DNA of 64,000 nucleotides from Bradyrhizobium elkanii WSM2783 (GCF_000472865.1 NZ_AXAP01000015.1:62001-126000); one strand, 5' to 3'; counted from the first letter of the stretch, positions 33,459 through 42,690 are shown. Notes: generated by a model from the sequence alone, not told the origin. Translations and numbers: made by a program.

Positions 33459-35393
33459 TTGAGCGACATTTCAGAGCTAGTCTTGCGTGCGGCCGAAAGC
33501 CTTGTGACAGCTTCCATTGAGGAGTTTGCCGCCAGCGTTCGAGCAGCGCTGCAACAATTCGTTAGCTCGGACTTCGCGGTTCGCGCGGCTGCCGTGGTTG
33601 ACGATAGAGGAAGGACGACACCGAACTATCCGGTGGTGATTTATCGGAAGGCCGCCGAGCACGCTGTCGAACACGCGCAACCGTTACCTGCCGATCGCGT
33701 CGCCGTAGTAATCGAGATTTGCGAAGATCTGAATGAGGAGCGTCTGCGTGAGGCCTATTCACGAATAGCGCAAGTGAAGCAGCTCTCCAAAACTCCCGTC
33801 CCGAAAGGCGAGAGGCGAAGCAACATTACTTTGGGACTCGTTTTGGCGGCGAACTCTTTGGTCTCGCTCGACCAACTTGCCGATCAACTCTACAAGCTTG
33901 ATTGCGCGACACCGCACAAGGAATGGCTTGACATGATTGTTGTCGCGTCCACCGGCGTCATCAATTATGCAATGCAGTTTCCAGGCGAAAATCTCGCGGG
34001 TGACTTTTTGCCGCCGGCGGAAGGCGCCTTTGCGTCGCCAGCTCCGCCGGCATTTTATGTCGTCATCGTAATGCGTCCAACCGGTCCAGTTTCATTCAGC
34101 AAGATGGTTGCCTTTATTGTCGCCCACCTGGGCTTGTTTGCGCCGGACGTTGCGGGGAAGCAAGTTAACTGGAGCGCAATGTTGGACGGCCAGCCGACTG
34201 GCGCGATCACTACGTTGGGTTTTCAACCCAGCGTGCAGGGGCAGCTCGTTCCCGCGCCGCCTGAGAGCTACAACGGAAGGTTTATACCAAACAAGCCGGT
34301 TCAAATCGAAGGTTCAAACGGCGAGGTGCTTGGTGCAATCCAGTTTATGAAGTGGCATACTGGCGGCGTTATCTTGTTGGCTGGCAAGCTGCCGCTCGAC
34401 GGGCTGTTGGTTTTTCTTCCAGACGTTAGACCTGAATACGCAAGGGTCATAAAGCGCCCATCGCATCAAATTTCCCCGGTTCTCCCGATCTCAAACCTGG
34501 AATTTGATCAATTTCTTTCGAATATTCAGCAACGTTCGAACCTTCGAGTTCGGAAAGAGATAGGCAGCATCGTCAAGGAAAAGTTCTTGGATGAGGGAGC
34601 GAGCAGTCCTTTCATCGCGCGATGTACTCTTGGATTGCTGCGCATCCGAGAGAACGTATTGACCGATCCTGCACGACGAGACGATTTCGACAAGAGGTTC
34701 GAGAGCGCTTTTTCCTCGCTACTGACTGCCAGAGCAGCAAGCAAGAGCCTTGTAGAGATTTGGAAACGTCATAACGAGCGGGTTGCCTCAGGAGAAGTCG
34801 CTCAGATTGAGGGGCGCGACATTCGCATTCTTGAGAACATCAATAAGCAGCTTAGCGAAGGCTTCGAGTCATTCTTGAATGCATCAACGCGTGTGATCAA
34901 GACTGGCGTTCAAGGCCTCTGCACCTTTATGGGGCTAGACATCGGCTTTCTGTTCAAGAAGGAAGCTACATTTGAGACCGGTGCAGAGCGATTGCATCTC
35001 GTTGATGCGCCGCTCGCGAACTACCTCGTTGAGGCCAGAAAGTGGACACAGCGCCTAATACTTCTACGAAATAATCTAGAGCACGAAATCTGGCAGTTTC
35101 CTAAGGTGCAGTACTCGATCAAGGGGGCAGAGGTGTGCGCAGCCGAACCGAAAATTGAAGGCGATCGCGTAACTGTGCTGGTGGACTTTTTGCTCGACCG
35201 CACGCTGTGCTTTTTTGAAGAGATGATCGCTCACGTTCTCCAGCGTAAGTTTCCCGAAGGAAGCACGATCACGGAGATAGGCCGCGACCTGCGCGTGGCT
35301 GAGGCGCCTGAGCGTTTCAGAATCACTCTCGCGCAAGGCGGCGAACCACCATGGCAGATTAGCTATCACGCCAATCGGTTCGATGACACGTAA
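33459..35393 (+). CDS. Unrecognised 644-residue island protein
   Basis: TTG start with weak upstream GAAGG. No signal peptide or membrane segment. The N-terminal region (about 10-120) has an alpha-beta pattern (DDRGRTTPNYPVVIY, then ADRVAVVIEICEDLNEERLR) resembling restriction-nuclease-like DUF6602-type domains, with the usual Asp and ExK residues replaced. The middle is beta-rich (PVQIEGSNGEVLGAIQFMKW); the last 250 residues are helical (DIRILENINKQLSEGFESFL; EARKWTQRLILLRNNLEHEI). Behind an XRE gene and near hsdMSR it may be a defence component, but this is inference. Confidence 0.75.
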   Translation: MSDISELVLRAAESLVTASIEEFAASVRAALQQFVSSDFAVRAAAVVDDRGRTTPNYPVVIYRKAAEHAVEHAQPLPADRVAVVIEICEDLNEERLREAYSRIAQVKQLSKTPVPKGERRSNITLGLVLAANSLVSLDQLADQLYKLDCATPHKEWLDMIVVASTGVINYAMQFPGENLAGDFLPPAEGAFASPAPPAFYVVIVMRPTGPVSFSKMVAFIVAHLGLFAPDVAGKQVNWSAMLDGQPTGAITTLGFQPSVQGQLVPAPPESYNGRFIPNKPVQIEGSNGEVLGAIQFMKWHTGGVILLAGKLPLDGLLVFLPDVRPEYARVIKRPSHQISPVLPISNLEFDQFLSNIQQRSNLRVRKEIGSIVKEKFLDEGASSPFIARCTLGLLRIRENVLTDPARRDDFDKRFESAFSSLLTARAASKSLVEIWKRHNERVASGEVAQIEGRDIRILENINKQLSEGFESFLNASTRVIKTGVQGLCTFMGLDIGFLFKKEATFETGAERLHLVDAPLANYLVEARKWTQRLILLRNNLEHEIWQFPKVQYSIKGAEVCAAEPKIEGDRVTVLVDFLLDRTLCFFEEMIAHVLQRKFPEGSTITEIGRDLRVAEAPERFRITLAQGGEPPWQISYHANRFDDT

Positions 35394-35631
35394 GTGCGCC
35401 GACAATTTGCCAGGCAATATGCTTATTGCAGCTAGTCTTTTTGAGTCCAAAAGGAAAAAAGTTACCGGACTCAAAGGAAGAGTCAAAAGCGGGGTTCCAA
35501 ATTGAGGAAGTCCTTGCGCCAAAGTCGCTTTCCACGCGGTCCGATTGCTCCCGCCACAGTCGATGCCGCACGTCAGTGCATTATGTACCCGAAGGGCTCA
35601 GAAATCGATTCGGCGCCACGGCCTGGGGGTG
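35394..35631. other. Spacer, nothing recognised
   Basis: No coding pattern in either strand between the 644-residue protein and the frameshifted gene at 35632. Confidence 0.35.
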
Positions 35632-35863
35632 TCAGGCGAGCTTCATCCGGCCGGCCGGCGTCAGCGAGACGGCGCGGTACATCATGCCGTGGCCTTTTGG
35701 CGGTGGCGTTGTCGGTCTTGCTTGCGGGATCGTGCACCTGTGCCAGACCTCTGGCGATCAGGCTGTCCAGTGTCGAACCGTAGCATTCGCTGTACCGAAA
35801 GAATTCTTCCTCGCCGAGCCATGCGAGCAGGCTCACTTGCTGCGGCGTCAACTCGTTGGTCAT
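35632..35863 (-). pseudogene. Small conserved gene with a single-base frameshift in an A-run
   Basis: The first 55 residues (MTNELTPQQVSLLAWLGEEE, YGSTLDSLIARGLAQV) follow a winged-helix-like small family. The conserved ending GMMYRAVSLTPAGRMKLA with a stop at 35632-35634 lies one frame away. Dropping one base from the four-base run at 35695-35698 (TTTT on plus) restores it. As written, the frame runs on to 35573 with an unrelated tail. Could be a true mutation or a sequencing error. Confidence 0.6.
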
Positions 35864-35879
35864 CGCATCGCTCTTACGG

Positions 35880-36143
35880 CTATGGCCGTCTCCCGACTGG
35901 CGAAGTCGAGCGACCCGTCACGTTGCCGCGGGAATTATAGAAGGTGGTGGTGCCTCCGGCGGTCGACGACGTTCCCAGGCTGCGGCCCTGGGCGTCGCGG
36001 AAGCGGACATTGCCGGCGCTGTCGAGCGTCGCGGTGCCGAGGCTCTTGCCGTCCGGCCCGTAGATCCGGGTCTGCTCGCCGGCCTGGGCGGGCAGGGTGA
36101 GCAGGGCGAGGATGGCTGCGGCGGTGATACGTGCTGCGATCAT
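35880..36143 (-). CDS. Small exported protein (87 aa)
   Basis: Signal peptide MIAARITAAAILALLTLPAQA, cleaved after AQA. The mature part repeats a short beta unit: IYGPDGKSLGTAT / FRDAQGRSLGTSS / FYNSRGNVTGRST, three imperfect copies of about 18 residues. Probable periplasmic or surface location. ATG overlaps the stop of the upstream gene. Confidence 0.65.
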   Translation of the reverse strand: MIAARITAAAILALLTLPAQAGEQTRIYGPDGKSLGTATLDSAGNVRFRDAQGRSLGTSSTAGGTTTFYNSRGNVTGRSTSPVGRRP

Positions 36144-36262
36144 TGGGACTGTTTGGCGTGGCGACGCTCGATCTGCCGATTGCCGTGCAGCATGTAGAGC
36201 CAGCTGCCGATGGCGAGCGTGGCGGGCGCACCGAAGTAAACCCAGATTTCCAGCCAGCTCAT
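36140..36262 (-). CDS. Tiny membrane protein (40 aa)
   Basis: MSWLEIWVYFGAPATLAIGS then WLYMLHGNRQIERRHAK: one membrane span with a basic C-terminal tail. Stop overlaps the start of the exported-protein gene; its ATG overlaps the stop of the frame ending at 36259. Confidence 0.5.
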   Translation of the reverse strand: MSWLEIWVYFGAPATLAIGSWLYMLHGNRQIERRHAKQSQ

Positions 36263-36339
36263 TTGTCCAGCTCCTTCAGGTGCCGCAGCGCGGCCTGATG
36301 CAAGATCAGGGCAGCGGCGAGATAGACCACAGTTGCCAA
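36259..36339 (-). CDS. Possible 26-residue membrane peptide
   Basis: A TTG-started frame reading TVVYLAAALILHQAALRH and ending LKELDK stops in an ATGA overlap with the next gene. The overlap and hydrophobic pattern support it, but the start is uncertain (frame open further upstream). Confidence 0.3.
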   Translation of the reverse strand: MATVVYLAAALILHQAALRHLKELDK

Positions 36340-36372
36340 GAACGAACCCAGCCGTCGGCACCGGTTCCACCA

Positions 36373-36486
36373 TTATATAGGACGTTGGCCATCGGGGCCA
36401 ACAATGTAGGCGACAAAGCCTGCACCTACGATCCAAAGAACCGAGATCAAAACCCCAGCGCGAAACAGTCCTCTACCGACATTCAT
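36373..36486 (-). CDS. Tiny membrane protein (37 aa)
   Basis: Read from the minus strand: MNVGRGLFRAGVLISVLWIV then GAGFVAYIVGPDGQRPI. One hydrophobic span, polar end. First of a chain of four tiny leftward genes reaching 35880. Confidence 0.45.
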   Translation of the reverse strand: MNVGRGLFRAGVLISVLWIVGAGFVAYIVGPDGQRPI

Positions 36487-36505
36487 TAGAAAATCCCGCT
36501 TGGCT

Positions 36506-37549
36506 CTAAGTATCGAGCATGTCCCAGTCATCGCCGAGCACCCATCTGAGTGCCGATAGCTTGCCGTTGATCATGCCCCACTCAAAATCATCCCAAGGAC
36601 CCAATTCACCGGGGCCGTATTTCGCTTCCATCTTTCTCGCTGCACGTTCAGCGCCTTCCCAAACGTAGCGATGTATCCGCAGTCCAAAGGGGTCTTTGCC
36701 ACGTTCCTCGTTGTTCTCGATCAACGCCGCTTGCCCGCACTCCAGTTTTGCGTTCCAGACCTGATGCCGGTTGTACCAAACCTGATCGAGCAGTTTGCTG
36801 CTCGCTTCCGTTATCTCGACAAGCCGCCGTGGCGGAAACTCCATCGTGTGCTCGACCATGATGTCCTGCAATTCGATAGGGCGATAAGCGTTGAGAGCAT
36901 TTCCCAGTTTGGTGAAATATCGCGATCTGCTCTTGGGGAAGAACTTGGCGATGTCCGGGTGCGGCTCCTGTTCGTTGACGCCAATGTTGCTGAAGTCCTT
37001 GATGTTGTGACTCACGAAGGCATAGTGGCCAGCGGCGCGCCTTTGAATCTCTCCGTAGGCTTCGATCAGCGTTGCGTCGCCCATACTGTTGCGCTGTCGA
37101 TGAAATGGAGCTTTGTTCTGCAGCGCGCGCTCAGCCGCTCCGAGCTTCATTGAAGGCGTGATTTCCACTATCTCGGCTGCGCCAAAGATTAGCCTCTCAA
37201 TTCGTTCAACGGCCTTCGTCGCGGCATCACGATAGTTGACGGACTTGTGATCGATCTCAGTGAGCTGCCGGATGGCAACTTGCTTTTCACCATCGTTGCC
37301 ATAGCGGGCCAGCATTTCCTTTGCCCGTCGCAAAGTACCTGCAATACTTCGTCCGCTTTCCTCGATCACACGCTCCCTGTTTCGGCCTAGCTCATCCACG
37401 ACTATCTTTGGAACGACGAGGCTGACGAAATTCATGCGCACCAGGTCCTCCAGTGCGCTCAGCAGCGGCTCTTGGCTATAGTCCTTCGCAAGGTCCAGCC
37501 AAACGCAGGTGTCTACCACGAGAAAAACGGGCTTGCGCTGTCGTGCCAT
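36506..37549 (-). CDS. PIN-domain protein (DUF4935-like)
   Basis: 347 residues. PIN fold signatures: FLVVDTCVWLDLAKD with first Asp, SLVVPKIVVDELGRNRER with Asp/Glu, and NSMGDATLIEAYGEI plus HYAFVSHNIKDFSN toward residues 155-190. PIN domains are metal-dependent ribonucleases, often toxins or RNA-processing enzymes. The C-terminal 150 residues are a helical extension of unknown role. No small antitoxin gene is adjacent, so a stand-alone role is likely. Confidence 0.75.
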   Translation of the reverse strand: MARQRKPVFLVVDTCVWLDLAKDYSQEPLLSALEDLVRMNFVSLVVPKIVVDELGRNRERVIEESGRSIAGTLRRAKEMLARYGNDGEKQVAIRQLTEIDHKSVNYRDAATKAVERIERLIFGAAEIVEITPSMKLGAAERALQNKAPFHRQRNSMGDATLIEAYGEIQRRAAGHYAFVSHNIKDFSNIGVNEQEPHPDIAKFFPKSRSRYFTKLGNALNAYRPIELQDIMVEHTMEFPPRRLVEITEASSKLLDQVWYNRHQVWNAKLECGQAALIENNEERGKDPFGLRIHRYVWEGAERAARKMEAKYGPGELGPWDDFEWGMINGKLSALRWVLGDDWDMLDT

Positions 37550-37689
37550 GTGTCCTCAGCTTCGGGCGATTCTCGCCCATCGTTGACAAAATGAATTACC
37601 TCAAGTTGAGGTGGCATCGCCACGCGCTTTTGGGCCGGCGCTGGCTCCGGGGCTGGAAATGCGGGGAAAACACGTGGGGACCGGGGCAA

Positions 37690-38349
37690 GTGAGCGACAA
37701 TAGTCCTGAAATAGATGCGTCATCCGAAAAGCTGACCAGCAGTTTCTTGGAGGGGTTGTACGGCGATCCGCTGCGATCCGAGACCATGCGCACCGGCCGC
37801 CAACTCATCATCGCTTCGGCAGTGTGTGCAGCGGTCGTGCTATTCAATGTGCGTCTTCAATCCACCAGCTTAATTCCGCTCGATTTTGGAAACCGGATCG
37901 ACGTTCTCCCGATGCTTCTGGCGCTGGCGGTCATGTTGCTGCTGCTGAGTTTCGTCTTGCGTGCGGCTACCGATCTACTGCGGGAACGTGAGACAGCGAA
38001 ATTGGTTGTCGAATACATAGAGGGAGAGCGCGTCAAGGCCGCCGAAAGAGCCGCTCAAGAAACAGAAGAAAGCATCGCACAAAGTGAACGCGAGTACCGC
38101 GAGGGTCGCCCGGACTCGGATCCGGACCCATGGTGGGAGCCATACATTGCGGTGAAAGAAGCCGCAGATGCGGCGGTACTGAAGGCAGAAAAACGACTGG
38201 GAATTAGGCGGCTGCCTCGGCACCTGAGGCAAGCGCTCAAAACCCTAGAAGTCAGTGTGCCCATCGTCTTCGCTGCTCTCGCGATCGTCTTGTCGAGAGC
38301 GTCGGTGTATACGTTCGGCGCCGCCTTGGTCTCTGCTTTCGCGCCCTAG
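37690..38349 (+). CDS. Hypothetical membrane protein (219 aa)
   Basis: Start proposed at GTG 37690 (MSDNSPEIDASSEKL); ATG 37591 would add 33 residues of unlikely composition. Spans: QLIIASAVCAAVVLFNV (about 40-58), VLPMLLALAVMLLLLSFVL (76-95), then a charged coiled-coil segment (EGERVKAAERAAQETEES) and a final hydrophobic stretch PIVFAALAIVLS near 195. Divergent from the PIN gene. Function unknown. Confidence 0.6.
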   Translation: MSDNSPEIDASSEKLTSSFLEGLYGDPLRSETMRTGRQLIIASAVCAAVVLFNVRLQSTSLIPLDFGNRIDVLPMLLALAVMLLLLSFVLRAATDLLRERETAKLVVEYIEGERVKAAERAAQETEESIAQSEREYREGRPDSDPDPWWEPYIAVKEAADAAVLKAEKRLGIRRLPRHLRQALKTLEVSVPIVFAALAIVLSRASVYTFGAALVSAFAP

Positions 38350-38398
38350 CCGTTCGCGGCCAGTCCCGCCCATGCGACCGTCCGCGCGGCCGAAAAAA

Positions 38399-38505
38399 TG
38401 TGACACCCGCTGGCGGAATCCAGCGATATTCAGCGACACGTTTGCGCCGGATGTGACAGTGCTGGCCAGCGAAACGGCAGTGTCACATCGATGCGAATGT
38501 GACAC
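38399..38505. repeat. TGTGACA repeat cluster with a 9-bp inverted repeat
   Basis: TGTGACA occurs at 38399-38405 and 38452-38458. GTGTCACAT (38480-38488) and ATGTGACAC (38497-38505) form a perfect inverted repeat with an 8-base spacer. Lies between two convergent genes. Confidence 0.6.
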
Positions 38506-38545
38506 TTTTCGAGGCGTTCTGTTGAGTTTACAGACCCCCAATCCC

Positions 38546-38872
38546 TCATGTTCTCTCTCGCCCCCGCATAGCTTCACGTCGGTGAAGCTCGTCAATGCCG
38601 ATGCCCATTGCCGCGACGTTTCTTTCTAAACGCTGGATGCGTCGGTCTAACAACTGGGTGTGCAGCGCGTCGCGCAGGGCCAGTCTCCGGACGCAGTTCT
38701 GGAGCATCCAGCACCCGATGAATAACCCCCCAGCCACCCACCAGAGGTTTGGCAGTTCGAGCACATAGGCGACCGTGCCAGCCCCGACGACCGCGACGAT
38801 CTCCCACCATTTGGGTTGGAATATATCGTCGTTATCAATCAGGCTCGCATCGACCTCTGGAATGTCGTCCAT
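38546..38872 (-). CDS. Hypothetical membrane protein (108 aa)
   Basis: Acidic N-terminus (DDIPEVDASLIDNDD), one or two membrane spans (WWEIVAVVGAGTVAYVLEL, LWWVAGGLFIGCWMLQNCV) and a C-terminal charged helix (LLDRRIQRLERNVAAMGIGI). Unrecognised; it lies next to the integrase fragment and may be island cargo. Confidence 0.55.
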   Translation of the reverse strand: MDDIPEVDASLIDNDDIFQPKWWEIVAVVGAGTVAYVLELPNLWWVAGGLFIGCWMLQNCVRRLALRDALHTQLLDRRIQRLERNVAAMGIGIDELHRREAMRGRERT

Positions 38873-38920
38873 ATCGGCTCCCCTACCTTTGCAAATCGTC
38901 GCAGAAGGTCTTTAACGGCC

Positions 38921-39430
38921 CTAGACCCTCCCCGCCATCGCCGCGCGGGTGTTCCGCGCCCGATCAGCCATGCGGGTGTATCTTTCCACTTCTTTCATCG
39001 TCACGTGGCCGCTCACCGACATGATCTCATGGATGGTGCGGCCCTGTTCCGCGAGATCGGTCAGGCACCGCTTGCGAAGTCCGTGCGGCGTGCAGCGTGC
39101 GGGCAGGCCCGCCTTGGCAATCTCCGCGCCGAACCAATCGGTAAAGCCCTGATTGCCGAATGCGCCGCCGCGAGCGCCGACCAGCCACGTCTTGATGCCG
39201 GTGGGCTGCGTAGCCTTGATGATCGCGAGCAGCTCCGCCGGCACCGGCGTATCGACCGTGACCGGCTTGCGCCCGCTGTTCTTATGCTGCGTGTATTTCA
39301 GGAACGTGGCTGGGCGTCCGTCCTCAAGGCGGCCGGCATAAGTGTTCGGCAGCCCGACGCGGATCACGTCGGAGCGGCGGAAGGCCAAACCCCACAACAA
39401 GGCAGGCGGTCGAGCCCCGGTCCAGCGCAT
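38921..39430 (-). pseudogene. Tyrosine recombinase (phage integrase), catalytic domain only
   Basis: 169 residues with the catalytic set: first Arg in LAFRRSDVIRVG, the HGLRK (HxxR) box, SGH (H/W), and Tyr in VERYTRMADRAR. The N-terminal core-binding domain expected of a 350-400 residue integrase is missing. Upstream, other-frame sequence (MTDGEKERIKPRANALDRG) suggests a deletion or frameshift. Position at the junction with core genes fits an integrase of the accessory region. Confidence 0.75.
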
Positions 39431-39751
39431 TGGCGCGGGGCTTGATGCGCTCTTTTTCGCCGTCGGTCATGGGTGGGTCTCAGTGTGTCAGGAAGGCGAG
39501 AAGGGGATTTAACCGAGCCAACTTGTCAACGTCGGGCGGATGAGAACAAGCCGTGATCGCGGTCCCGGATTGGTCCCGGAAACCCCTGTAAAAGGGGGGT
39601 AGCAAACGATAAAAGACGGCACCAAATCGCTTGAAAATACAGTATTTTTCCCCGACAACAAAAACCCGCCGTATTCGGCGTGTTAACCGATGATCCTGCG
39701 AGCGGCATGTAGCCAATAATTGATTAGTATGTTCAAAGCCCGATTCGTTCC
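39431..39751. other. Junction between accessory region and core chromosome
   Basis: 320 bases without a convincing gene. No tRNA is visible as an attachment site. A short ACCCC...GGGGGT hairpin sits at about 39580-39600. Likely contains the remains of the integrase 5' part and the promoter of the DUF2155 gene. Confidence 0.4.
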
Positions 39752-40774
39752 TTGAAGCCGCGCGAGATGCTCCGAACCGTTGCCCTGACTGGCTTTGCGG
39801 CCCTGATCGCCGCCTCAACCCTCCCGCTTGCGCAGCCTGCGCGCGCGCAGATCGGTACTATTTTCTCCGATCCCGCCCCGCGCCCGCCGGGCGCGATTCC
39901 GCGTGGCGGCCAGCAGCCGGCTCCCGACGATGAAGAGGAAGTGCCGGAATTGCCGCGCGGCCGATTGTTGCCGACACCGAACCGGCCGCCGCCGGGGCAG
40001 GGGGTGCCGCCACCGGGCAGCTTCCAGTCGCAGCCTCTGGCGCCGCCGCCGGGCACCCAGGGGCCTCCTCCGAATGCGCCGCCCGCGGTCGCCGTGCAGC
40101 CGCCATCGCCCGGGGCGCCTCCTAATGTCGCCAATGCGCCGCCCGGTGCCAACCCGTTGCCGGGACTGCCGCCCGGACAGCGCCAGCCCAAGAGCGTGCC
40201 GCAGACGCCGGCAACGCTGCAGCCCGGCGACGAGGTGGTGAGCGAGCCGCCGTCGACCAAGATCGCGAACAAGAAGGCGACCTTCTCCGGGCTCGACAAG
40301 ATCACCGGGCGCATCATCAATTTCGAGGAGGATATCGGCGAGACCGTGCAGTTCGGTGCGCTGCGTGTGAAGACGGACGCCTGCTACACGCGGCCCTCGA
40401 CGGAAGCCGCCAACACCGATGCCTTTGTCGAGGTCGACGAGATCACGCTGCAGGGCGAGGTGAAGCGGATTTTTTCGGGCTGGATGTTCGCTGCAAGTCC
40501 GGGCCTGCACGGTGTCGAGCATCCGATCTATGATATCTGGCTGACCGACTGCAAAGGGCCGGAGCAGACCATCGTCAACGCGGCGCCCGATCTGCCGAAA
40601 CAGCCGGCCCCACCGCCGGCGGCGCAGAAGCGGCCGCCCGCGCAAAAGCAGGCGACCCCGCGTCCGCCGCCGCAGCAGCAGCCGCAATACCAGCAGCCGC
40701 CGGCGCAGCCCCAACCGCCGCCCCCTCCACCGCAGCAGCGGCCCGGCGGGCTCTTCAGCATATTCGGGAACTGA
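39752..40774 (+). CDS. Exported DUF2155 protein with Pro-rich regions
   Basis: 340 residues (TTG 39752; ATG 39767 also possible). Signal peptide LRTVALTGFAALIAASTLPL ending in PARAQ. Residues about 35-165 are Pro/Gln/Gly-rich. The conserved domain (about 175-280) reads ATFSGLDKITGRIINFEEDI, VQFGALRVKTDACYTRP, VFSGWMF-type and DIWLTDCK, the DUF2155 pattern of alphaproteobacteria. The tail is Pro/Gln-rich. Periplasmic; function unknown. First core gene after the accessory region. Confidence 0.85.
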   Translation: MKPREMLRTVALTGFAALIAASTLPLAQPARAQIGTIFSDPAPRPPGAIPRGGQQPAPDDEEEVPELPRGRLLPTPNRPPPGQGVPPPGSFQSQPLAPPPGTQGPPPNAPPAVAVQPPSPGAPPNVANAPPGANPLPGLPPGQRQPKSVPQTPATLQPGDEVVSEPPSTKIANKKATFSGLDKITGRIINFEEDIGETVQFGALRVKTDACYTRPSTEAANTDAFVEVDEITLQGEVKRIFSGWMFAASPGLHGVEHPIYDIWLTDCKGPEQTIVNAAPDLPKQPAPPPAAQKRPPAQKQATPRPPPQQQPQYQQPPAQPQPPPPPPQQRPGGLFSIFGN

Positions 40775-40871
40775 GTGGAGATGGCTTAGCCCGGATGGAG
40801 CGAAGCGCAATCCCGGGTTCGCGCCATTTGAGAGATGTCCCGAGTTGCGTTGCGCTCCGGGCTACGAAGGT

Positions 40872-41552
40872 TCATGTGCGCGCTGCGATGATCGCGAGCG
40901 CATCACCGCCCTTGATCCGCTGATCGGTTGGCAACTTCAGGAAATCAGCGGGCGCACCCGAGATCGCCTGGTCGAGCAGCGCGCGATAGCGGCGGCGCGG
41001 GATTTCGAGCGCGCCGAAGCTGCGCAGGTGCTCAGTGACATATTGCGTGTCGAGCAGCTGAAAGCCGCCGGCAATCAGCCGCGCCACCAGATGGACCAGG
41101 GCGACCTTCGAGGCGTCGCGCGCCGTATGGAACATGCTCTCGCCGAAGAAGGCGCGCCCCAGGCTGACGCCGTAGAGACCGCCGACCAGTTCGCCGTCCT
41201 GCCAGGCCTCGACGCTGTGGCAGTGGCCGAGCCGATGCAGCCCGACATAGAGGTCGCGGATGCGGTTGTTGATCCAGGTGTCCTCGCGTCCTTCCGCCGG
41301 AGCGGCGCAGCCGGCGATAACGGCCTTGAACGCGGTGTTGACCGTCACGGTGAACGCATCGGAACGCACCGTGCGCGCCAGCCGCGAGGTGATGCGAAAG
41401 CCGTCGAGCGGGATCACGCCGCGCATTTCCGGTTCGACCCAGAACAGCGTGGGATCGTCGGCGCTCTCGGCCATCGGAAAGATGCCGCAGGCATAGGCGC
41501 GCAGCAGCACGTCGGGTGTGATCTCGGATGCGGCGGAGTCGCGCGATGTCAT
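40872..41552 (-). CDS. aat: Leucyl/phenylalanyl-tRNA--protein transferase
   Basis: 226 residues from ATG 41552. Conserved Aat stretches: [69 protein letters not shown], and [16 protein letters not shown]. The enzyme adds Leu or Phe from tRNA to N-terminal Arg/Lys, marking proteins for ClpS/ClpAP. Convergent with the DUF2155 gene. Confidence 0.95.
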   Translation of the reverse strand: MTSRDSAASEITPDVLLRAYACGIFPMAESADDPTLFWVEPEMRGVIPLDGFRITSRLARTVRSDAFTVTVNTAFKAVIAGCAAPAEGREDTWINNRIRDLYVGLHRLGHCHSVEAWQDGELVGGLYGVSLGRAFFGESMFHTARDASKVALVHLVARLIAGGFQLLDTQYVTEHLRSFGALEIPRRRYRALLDQAISGAPADFLKLPTDQRIKGGDALAIIAART

Positions 41553-41598
41553 GGTTGGAGAATAGCAGGCGAGCGGGGGCGGCGCGATAGGGGCCGAG

Positions 41599-42690
41599 CT
41601 AGCTCGCGGCGGCGCTGGCGGATTTCGCCGTTGCGCCGCTGGCACGCGGAAAGCGTACCAGGATGCGCGTGCCGCTATGGTTGGGGTCGCGCTCGACGCT
41701 GGCCTCGAGCTTGGAGGCCATGGCGCTGACGATGCGCTGGCCCAGGCCCGTGGAGCGCGGGTCGGCCTTGACGTTGAGGCCAACGCCGTCGTCGGAAATC
41801 GCCAGCAGCAGATCATCGCCCTCGGCCTTGAGCTCCACATGGATCGGGCCGGCGCCGTCGGGATAGGCGTATTTCACCGCATTCATCACCAGCTCGTTGA
41901 CGATGATGCCGATCGCGACCGCGCGATCCGGATCGATCTCGATCGGTTCGGCCTTCGAGGTCAGCCGCGACATCCGGTTGCCTTCAGCCGAGCGGCGGAG
42001 ATCTTCGAGCAGGGATTCCAGATATTGGTTCAGCAGCACGCTCTTCAGGTCGTGCGAGGTGTAGAGCCGACGGTGGACCTGGGCGACGGCAGCGACGCGG
42101 CCCATCGCGTTGGTGAGCGCCGCCTTGACGTCGTCCTGTGTCGCCGAACTCGCCTGCAGGTGCAGGAGCGAGGCGATGATCTGCAGCGAGTTGCCGACGC
42201 GGTGATTGACCTCACGGAGCAAGACCTCGCGCTCGGCGGCGAGCGCAGCGAAGCGGTCGCGCGAGGCGTGGATCTCAGCTTCCGCCTCGTCGCGCGCCCG
42301 CTGCAATTCCGCCTGACGCAGCGCGCCATTGACGGCGACCTGGAGCAGCGGAATGAATTCGCCGTGGATGTCCTTGACGAGATAGTCCGCCGCGCCGGCC
42401 TTCAGCGCGGTGACGGCGATCGCGGAATCCTGTGAGGCCGTGACGAACACGACCGGTGGCGCGTCGGGAATTTTCAGGATCTGCTCGAGCGTCTCGAGCC
42501 CGTCGAGACCCGGCATGTACTGGTCGAGCGCGACCACGTCGATGCCGCCTTGTGCGATGCGATCCAGCCCCTGCTGGCCGCTTGCCGCGTGCACCACCTT
42601 CAGCCCGAGCCGCGTCAGGCCGCGGTCGACAAGCCGCGCCAGCGCCTCGTCGTCGTCGATGTAGAGCAGGGTGGGGCTCGTGGTGCTCAT
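41599..42690 (-). CDS. Response-regulator/histidine-kinase hybrid (HisKA_2/HWE type)
   Basis: 363 residues from [10 protein letters not shown] (42690). Receiver domain: [10 protein letters not shown], phosphoacceptor in [13 protein letters not shown], Lys in YLVKDIHG. A helical linker leads to a HisKA_2 dimerisation box [20 protein letters not shown] with the phosphorylatable His, then an HATPase domain ([35 protein letters not shown]). Overlaps the stop of the upstream CheY-like gene, forming a three-gene signalling operon. Confidence 0.88.
   Translation of the reverse strand: MSTTSPTLLYIDDDEALARLVDRGLTRLGLKVVHAASGQQGLDRIAQGGIDVVALDQYMPGLDGLETLEQILKIPDAPPVVFVTASQDSAIAVTALKAGAADYLVKDIHGEFIPLLQVAVNGALRQAELQRARDEAEAEIHASRDRFAALAAEREVLLREVNHRVGNSLQIIASLLHLQASSATQDDVKAALTNAMGRVAAVAQVHRRLYTSHDLKSVLLNQYLESLLEDLRRSAEGNRMSRLTSKAEPIEIDPDRAVAIGIIVNELVMNAVKYAYPDGAGPIHVELKAEGDDLLLAISDDGVGLNVKADPRSTGLGQRIVSAMASKLEASVERDPNHSGTRILVRFPRASGATAKSASAAAS

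Noticed and set aside
37453..37689. N-terminal extension of the membrane protein at 37690
   Set aside because: Composition is unlike a protein start, overlaps the promoter side of the PIN gene, and GTG 37690 gives a cleaner start.
40872..41840. 322-residue form of Aat
   Set aside because: The additional 96 N-terminal residues come from antisense of the neighbouring kinase; Aat proteins start near [10 protein letters not shown].
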